Of a stretch of DNA of 7,799 nucleotides, positions 4,063 through 7,799 are shown piece after piece; position 1 is the stretch's first letter; every line of letters starts with the position of its first letter. The notes below the pieces were generated by a model. It ran no database searches. It saw nothing but the letters and a program-made list of their open reading frames with translations, and had not been told where the DNA came from. Source of the stretch: Candidatus Sulfopaludibacter sp. SbA3 (lineage in GTDB: Bacteria > Acidobacteriota > Terriglobia > 2-12-FULL-54-10); contig CAMBEY010000133.1 in NCBI GenBank assembly GCA_945865705.1, positions 1-7,799 of the forward strand. Direction: 5' to 3'. The position numbers and the translations under genes were made by a program.

Positions 4063-6153
4063 CTATTTTGAAGCGGAGGGTTGAGGAGGGAGAAAGCCGT
4101 CGCGGCCATCTTGAATGAACAGTCCATTGTTCACTGAGACGGCCAACGCCTGGGAGTTGGCCAGCACCAGAACGGAGTTCAGTTCGAAGCTGCCATAGTC
4201 CGCCGCGGCGGGCGGACCCAGGCGCGAATACCACTCGCCGCCATCGAGCGAATAGAATGCACCAGCCGCACCAGCCAGCAACACCTGTCGGGGATTAGCC
4301 GGATCAAATGAGATGTCCGCTACCGCGCCGCCTGGCAGGCCACGGCCATTGCTGTTCCATGTCGCGCCGCCATCGCTGGATCGCATCAGTCCTGCCTCAG
4401 TGGCCGCCAGCAGTTGTTGCGGGACATCTGGACTGATGGCGGGGCTGGCCGCCAGATTGTAAATACGCAGAGGCTGACCGCCATTCAGGCGCACCGCGGA
4501 CCAGTTGCGCCCACGGTCGCGCGAGATGCTCAGTCCCAAGGCGGAGGCTGCCGCAAGCTGGTTGCCCGCGCTGCCATTCACTCCAGCACTGCCATTCACT
4601 GTTGAAGTGATCGCGTAATGCCCGCTGCCGCCCCCGCTGCCGCCATTGGAGTCTCCATCCAGCAACAGCGGACGCCAGGTTTCTCCATCGGCGCTCTCGA
4701 ATAATCCGAGCGAGGTGGCGGCGAGTATTGGCTCCTCTGGGCTGCGTTGATAGAGGTCGCGCACAGTGATAGGGGGTTGCGAATTTGATTGTGCAGAAGA
4801 CGCCCCGCCCGTTCGCGCTGGAACCTGCCACTTGCCGCGCTGCTGCCAGATGGGCTTGTCGGGAGAATATTCAAACACGCCGTCGGGCGTGCCCGCCAGT
4901 AATTTCCACGAAGGCTTAGTCACGATGAGCAGGCTGAGTACGTCGTGGCCTTTTAGTCCCGCGCTCAACTGCTGCCAGCTTGCCCCGCGATTGTTGGTCA
5001 TGAAGACGCCGCCGAAGTCGCCATCATGCAGCACCGAGGCGTAGAGCACCGGCTGCTCCGGGGGAGCTGCCGGATCGGCCACCAGCCGCGAGACCTGGCG
5101 TTGCGCGAATCCCCAGTTGGCCCCGCGAAAACGCGCGCCGCCGTCGAGCGTCTCCATCACCCCGCCGTGATCCATGGCGATGAAGAAACGTCCGGCATCG
5201 CTAATGGAGTCGCGGGCGGCCTGCTGCGTATCGAGCACGATGGCGTTGATCGACCAGGTGTGCGCCGTCAGCCGTTTCCAGGTTTCGCCGCGATCCTCAG
5301 TGCGCCACAGCCCTTCGGTGGTTCCGGCATAAACGATGTTGGTGTTGCGCGGCTCGATCACCAGCGTGTGCGTGCGCCGCGAAGTGGAGGGGATGCCCTG
5401 AATGCGCTTCCATAGCGCGCCTGCCGTGTCGCTGCGGTAGATGCCGGAGCAGGCCGTGGCGTAAACCGTATCAGGATTCTTGGGATCAATGGTGATGCTG
5501 AAGACATCCGAGTCGTCCAGCATGCCCTTCTTGATGGGCATCCAGCGCTGGCCGCCGTCGCTCGTCTTCCAGGCCAGATGCCACGTCCCGGCATAAACGA
5601 TATTGGCGTCGCGCGGATCAATGGCCACCGACTCGACACTGTGAATCTCATCATGATTCAGCGGCGAGATGCGCTCCCAGTTGGCCCCCGCGTCGCTGCT
5701 GCGGAAGACGCCTTCGAGCGTCCCGGCCACCAGAGTGCGCGAATCCGTCGGCGCCAGCGCCAGCGCCCGTACTGACTGCCCTTTAATTCCGTCGAGCGCG
5801 TTCCAAGTCCGCCCGCGATCCGCGCTCTTCCACACTCCGCCGTCCTTATCGCGCAGGCTCCACACGCCCGCGTAGACAACTTGATTATTGTTGGGATCGA
5901 CGAATAACTGATCGACCACCCAGTAGGACGGCAACTGCAATCCACCGAGCGGCGTCCATGTGCGCCCGGCGTCGATGGTCAGATAGACCTGCCCGGTGCG
6001 CGTGCCGGCGTACATGCGATCCGGGTCGCGCGGATCAGCGGCCAGCGCGCGCGCATCGCCGCCATAAGGGCCAATGGCCACCCACTTGGCGTCGAGGCCG
6101 CTCGCCAAAATCATATTTGCCAGAATCAGCAGCGTCGCCAAACGTATGCGCAT
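4063..6153 (-). CDS. Secreted Asp-box (BNR / sortilin-like) beta-propeller protein
   Basis: A 696-residue protein with a signal peptide (residues 1-22, MRIRLATLLILANMILASGLDA) and then repeated propeller blades. About twelve Asp-box motifs (S/T-x-D-x-G-x-x-W) are visible, for example TIDAGRTW (59), SADRGRTW (110), SSDAGANW (152), TSDGGQRW (197), TEDRGETW (285), TNNRGASW (386), SRDRGRNW (544) and SSDGGATW (592). Several are preceded by DPxNPxxVYAGT-type strands. The count suits a ten-bladed sortilin/VPS10-type or a double propeller. A Gly/Ser linker (about 501-535) with a tandem NGSAGV repeat interrupts the C-terminal blades. The Asp-box is structural: a sialidase active site (Arg triad, Tyr nucleophile) was not identified, so no enzyme activity is claimed. 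Proteins of this type are often labelled glycosyl hydrolase or Ycf48-like. The Shine-Dalgarno is weak and the ATG is chosen because it opens the signal peptide. No domain indicates a nitrogen role. Confidence 0.85.
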   Translation of the reverse strand: MRIRLATLLILANMILASGLDAKWVAIGPYGGDARALAADPRDPDRMYAGTRTGQVYLTIDAGRTWTPLGGLQLPSYWVVDQLFVDPNNNQVVYAGVWSLRDKDGGVWKSADRGRTWNALDGIKGQSVRALALAPTDSRTLVAGTLEGVFRSSDAGANWERISPLNHDEIHSVESVAIDPRDANIVYAGTWHLAWKTSDGGQRWMPIKKGMLDDSDVFSITIDPKNPDTVYATACSGIYRSDTAGALWKRIQGIPSTSRRTHTLVIEPRNTNIVYAGTTEGLWRTEDRGETWKRLTAHTWSINAIVLDTQQAARDSISDAGRFFIAMDHGGVMETLDGGARFRGANWGFAQRQVSRLVADPAAPPEQPVLYASVLHDGDFGGVFMTNNRGASWQQLSAGLKGHDVLSLLIVTKPSWKLLAGTPDGVFEYSPDKPIWQQRGKWQVPARTGGASSAQSNSQPPITVRDLYQRSPEEPILAATSLGLFESADGETWRPLLLDGDSNGGSGGGSGHYAITSTVNGSAGVNGSAGNQLAAASALGLSISRDRGRNWSAVRLNGGQPLRIYNLAASPAISPDVPQQLLAATEAGLMRSSDGGATWNSNGRGLPGGAVADISFDPANPRQVLLAGAAGAFYSLDGGEWYSRLGPPAAADYGSFELNSVLVLANSQALAVSVNNGLFIQDGRDGFLPPQPSASK

Positions 6154-6300
6154 GGCTACACTTTATCACCGCCATCGTTAATTGGGGAATAGGCATGGAG
6201 AGTAATCGCAGGTGGCAATTATGTTTCATCCACACCCACAATATCCTTCATCCGCAGATAGTTGAGCGGCAATTGCGCAACGGTCACAACGCCAACCGCT

Positions 6301-6912
6301 TTACTGTGAGCCGCCGAGGGGTAGGAACTTCCGCTGCTCTTGGTCATAGGCGGTAACCGAGCCGGGGCCGATGTCATAGACCCAGCCATGCAGGGCGAGA
6401 TTGCCTTGCGCCAATCGCGCCGCAACGGTGGGATGCGTGCGCAGGTTGTTCAATTGGGTTATGACATTGCGTTCCGTCTCGGCCAGAATCAGCTCCGGGC
6501 CTGGGTCCGGTTCGCGGCGCTCCACATGTGCATAGCGCAGCCAGGCCTTCACTGTGGGATACGCGTCGAGGCCATCGGGATTCAGCGCGCCCTTCATCAC
6601 GCCGCAGTCGGTGTGTCCGCAGACGATCACGTCCGGCACGCGCAGCACGCCCACCGCAAACTCCACCGTGGCCGAGACGCCGCCGATGGCATCGGGGTAT
6701 GGCGGGACAATGTTGCCGATCACCCGGCATATGAACAGTTCGCCGGGCTTGGTCTGCGTCAGCAGGCAAGGGTCAATGCGCGAATCCGAGCAGGTGATGA
6801 ACAGGGCTTCTGGCCGCTGCCCCGTGGCCAGTCCTGTAAATAATTCCTTGTACTGCGGGAAAGCCTGTTGCTGAAATCGTGCCACGCCTTCCAGAATTTT
6901 TTCAATCGCCAT
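6301..6912 (-). CDS. Beta-class carbonic anhydrase
   Basis: A 203-residue cytosolic zinc enzyme interconverting CO2 and bicarbonate, with no signal peptide. CSDSR (41-45) supplies zinc ligand Cys41 and the Asp43-Arg45 dyad. GHTDCG (99-104) supplies His100 and Cys103. RVIGNIVPPY (63-72) occupies the place of the usual RNAGN(I/L)VP motif, with Val-Ile replacing Asn-Ala, a mild deviation. GGVSATVEFAV (77-87) and the C-terminal LALHGWVYDIGPGSVTAYD are typical of the family, and the length is normal. The ATG at 6910-6912 has GAGG about 11 nt upstream. It has its own upstream promoter and is divergent from the PPOX gene. The propeller gene lies 147 nt downstream on the same strand. Likely role: bicarbonate supply for carboxylases or pH balance. 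Any link to ammonium transport is speculation. Confidence 0.95.
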   Translation of the reverse strand: MAIEKILEGVARFQQQAFPQYKELFTGLATGQRPEALFITCSDSRIDPCLLTQTKPGELFICRVIGNIVPPYPDAIGGVSATVEFAVGVLRVPDVIVCGHTDCGVMKGALNPDGLDAYPTVKAWLRYAHVERREPDPGPELILAETERNVITQLNNLRTHPTVAARLAQGNLALHGWVYDIGPGSVTAYDQEQRKFLPLGGSQ

Positions 6913-6956
6913 GCAGCAGCCATCCTCGAATCGCCGATTGTAGTCAGTCCCAGCGT

Positions 6957-6984
6957 GTTATATTTCGAATGTACCCGCACTCAA
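6957..6984 (-). promoter_or_regulatory. Sigma70-like promoter of the carbonic anhydrase
   Basis: On the minus strand TTGAGT (6979-6984, 4/6) is followed after 16 nt by TATAAC (6957-6962, 5/6). It lies in the 102-bp divergent gap, giving a leader of about 40 nt. No equally good promoter was seen for the plus-strand PPOX gene in the same gap. Confidence 0.45.
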
Positions 6985-7014
6985 TTCTAGATCATCGCAC
7001 TGCGGAGTGAAATC

Positions 7015-7413
7015 ATGCCGGCTGCCTATCCTGAAAAGTTCAAAGACCTGGTCGACAAGAAATCCTTCGCTCACCTGGGCACGCTGATGCCGGACGGCTC
7101 GCCGCAGGTTACGCCGGTGTGGTGGGATTTCGACGGCACGCACATCCTGGTGAACTCGGCGCGCGGCCGCCAGAAGGACAAGAACATGCGGCGCGATCCG
7201 CGCGTGTCCTTCGAAGTATCCGACCCCGACAATCCCTATCGCCACATGGAGATTCGTGGCCGCGTCGTCGAGATCACCGAAGAAGGCGCGCGCGACCACA
7301 TCGACAAGATGGCCAAGAAGTACATGGGCCTCGACAAATACCCTCTGCGCAAGGCCGACGAAGTCCGCGTGCTCTACAAGATCGCCATCGACCACGCGCA
7401 GACCATGGGGTGA
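7015..7413 (+). CDS. PPOX-class (split beta-barrel) flavin/F420-dependent oxidoreductase
   Basis: A 132-residue cytosolic protein of the pyridoxamine 5'-phosphate oxidase-like fold, closest by pattern to the Rv1155-type 'PPOX class F420-dependent' family. Seen in order are FAHLGTLMPDGSPQVTPVWW (18-37, first strands), ILVNSARGRQKDKNMRRDPR (44-63, basic cofactor-phosphate-binding stretch), VSFEVSDPDNPYRHMEIRGRV (64-84), and a helix with the conserved HIDKMAKKYMG (95-105). Length is normal for the family. A GGAG seven nt before the ATG supports the start. Members bind FMN or F420 as dimers and reduce or oxidise small substrates. Which cofactor is used cannot be decided from sequence, and no F420 biosynthesis gene is in the window. 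Transcribed away from the carbonic anhydrase and followed by a REP-like palindrome. Confidence 0.88.
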   Translation: MPAAYPEKFKDLVDKKSFAHLGTLMPDGSPQVTPVWWDFDGTHILVNSARGRQKDKNMRRDPRVSFEVSDPDNPYRHMEIRGRVVEITEEGARDHIDKMAKKYMGLDKYPLRKADEVRVLYKIAIDHAQTMG

Positions 7414-7430
7414 GCGTGCCCACATCCAAC

Positions 7431-7480
7431 CGTGCCGCCCTTCCACTTCGCTCAGGGTCGTGAGCCTGTCGAACGGCACG
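7431..7480. repeat. REP-like nested palindrome after the PPOX gene
   Basis: Outer arms CGTGCCG (7431-7437) and CGGCACG (7474-7480) enclose CTTCGCTCAGG (7446-7456) opposite CCTGTCGAA (7465-7473), giving a long nested stem-loop 18 nt past the PPOX stop. From memory, the pattern CTTCGCTCAGG...CCTGTCGAA recurs in intergenic DNA of many high-GC bacteria as a dispersed palindromic repeat. Copy number in this genome cannot be seen here. It may protect or end the PPOX transcript. Confidence 0.6.
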
Positions 7481-7501
7481 CGTAAGCAAGCGGGGATTGC
7501 T

Positions 7502-7521
7502 CCGGTTGCGCGCGTAACCGG
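7502..7521. other. Hairpin upstream of the DUF433 gene
   Basis: CCGGTT and AACCGG pair around GCGCGCGT, and in RNA the stem extends to about 8 bp with one G-U pair. It lies 20 bp before the DUF433 start and has no following T-run. It could be the antitoxin's own operator, as in toxin-antitoxin autoregulation, or a structured spacer. Confidence 0.35.
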
Positions 7522-7541
7522 AATGGGAGCAGAATTAAGCT

Positions 7542-7730
7542 ATGTTTGATCGCGTCACATTTGATCCCAACATCATGGGCGGCCGAGCCTGCATTCGCGG
7601 TATGCGGATACCGGTCTCTGTAATTGTTGGGCAGGTTGCCCACGGCGCCACTTTTCTGGAGATACTCTCCGACTATCCAGATTTGCAGGAAGAAGACATT
7701 CGCCAGGCCGTTGAGTTTACCTCCAGGTGA
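7542..7730 (+). CDS. DUF433-domain antitoxin-like protein
   Basis: A 62-residue protein matching the DUF433 pattern almost end to end: an N-terminal strand (VTFDPNIMGG), the core GGRACIRGMRIPVSVIV (13-29) and the helical end FLEILSDYPDLQEEDIRQAVEF (38-59). The family is a winged-helix DNA-binding domain, usually the antitoxin of a pair whose partner is a DUF5615 (PIN-like/Mut7-C) toxin. It is slightly short, lacking the 10-20 residues many members carry after the last helix. The ATG at 7542 has only a distant GGGAG, so initiation looks weak. The partner would be expected immediately downstream. A GTG frame overlaps the stop but is not clearly a toxin. Flanked by REP-like DNA and a 15-bp direct repeat, it may be a mobile or eroded cassette. 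Confidence 0.85.
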   Translation: MFDRVTFDPNIMGGRACIRGMRIPVSVIVGQVAHGATFLEILSDYPDLQEEDIRQAVEFTSR

Positions 7731-7799
7731 AGATTGCATTGGGGGACTCATTGCTTAGACTGTCACAGAGCCGCGCGCGTCAGCAAGCGGACACGGCAG
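7727..7799 (+). CDS. Possible start of the DUF433 partner, cut by the window edge (weak)
   Basis: A GTG at 7727-7729 overlaps the DUF433 stop (GTGA) and opens a frame to the edge, VKIALGDSLLRLSQSRARQQ and on. DUF5615 toxins typically start M-K-(I/F)-x-x-D-x-x-L, and this start recalls that pattern but with the Asp one place late. From 7771 the frame runs through the repeat found also at 7479-7493, so it is either a toxin remnant overwritten by a repeat or not coding at all. Confidence 0.2.
   Translation, partial: MKIALGDSLLRLSQSRARQQADTA

Larger units (their letters stand above)
7479..7790. repeat. 15-bp direct repeat flanking the DUF433 gene
   Basis: CGCGTAAGCAAGCGG (7479-7493) and CGCGTCAGCAAGCGG (7776-7790) match at 14 of 15 bases, same orientation, 297 bp apart, with the DUF433 gene between. 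The left copy directly abuts the REP-like palindrome, so both may belong to a family of dispersed intergenic repeats. The right copy lies 10 bases before the window edge. Confidence 0.5.

Noticed and set aside
4063..6153. Propeller protein called a sialidase or photosystem assembly factor
   Set aside because: Asp-boxes are structural and shared by many propellers; no catalytic Arg triad was found and nothing photosynthetic is in the window.
6958..7479. Minus-strand 173-codon frame opposite the PPOX gene
   Set aside because: The plus strand encodes a recognisable split-barrel protein with a good ribosome site; the minus frame starts inside the REP-like repeat and resembles nothing.

Overview
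The window looks like a GC-rich chromosomal segment of a free-living Gram-negative bacterium. An outer-membrane beta-barrel porin with a terminal Phe, signal peptides on the transport proteins, an Asp-box propeller protein, a DUF433 antitoxin-like gene and REP-like intergenic palindromes occur together. From memory that mix fits Acidobacteriota (Solibacter/Bryobacter-type) best, but this is an inference and no marker gene confirms it. No tRNA, rRNA, CRISPR array, integrase or transposase was seen.

Layout, left to right. Positions 1-150 (minus) are the N-terminus of an ammonium transporter (Amt) cut by the window edge, with its own sigma70-like promoter and a long leader. Positions 578-2119 (minus) are a second, complete Amt. 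Positions 2196-2372 (minus) are a 58-codon small ORF, and 2397-3734 (minus) an OmpL-like (bbp2-type) porin. Positions 4063-6153 (minus) are a secreted Asp-box (BNR/sortilin-type) beta-propeller. Positions 6301-6912 (minus) are a beta-carbonic anhydrase. Diverging from it, 7015-7413 (plus) is a PPOX/split-barrel flavin or F420 oxidoreductase, followed by a REP-like palindrome and a DUF433 antitoxin-like gene (7542-7730, plus) at the right edge.

The coherent functional unit is the left half. The order porin, small ORF, Amt (24-nt and 76-nt gaps) reads as one transcript from a promoter near 3827-3856, followed by a second Amt with a separate promoter. This suggests an outer- plus inner-membrane route for ammonium or another small nitrogen source. 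No glnK/glnB (P-II) gene is present; the unrecognised small ORF sits directly upstream of amt, where glnK stands in a glnK-amtB operon. That ORF is the least explained element here. Its sequence carries a perfect 15-bp inverted repeat spanning codons 4-8 and the bases right after its stop. Its reading frame also continues past the TGA for 18 protein-like codons, ending 19 nt before the amt start.

The right half holds housekeeping or accessory genes without an obvious shared pathway. Its right edge has REP-like repeats and a 15-bp direct repeat flanking the DUF433 gene, where the usual downstream toxin gene is not recognisable.
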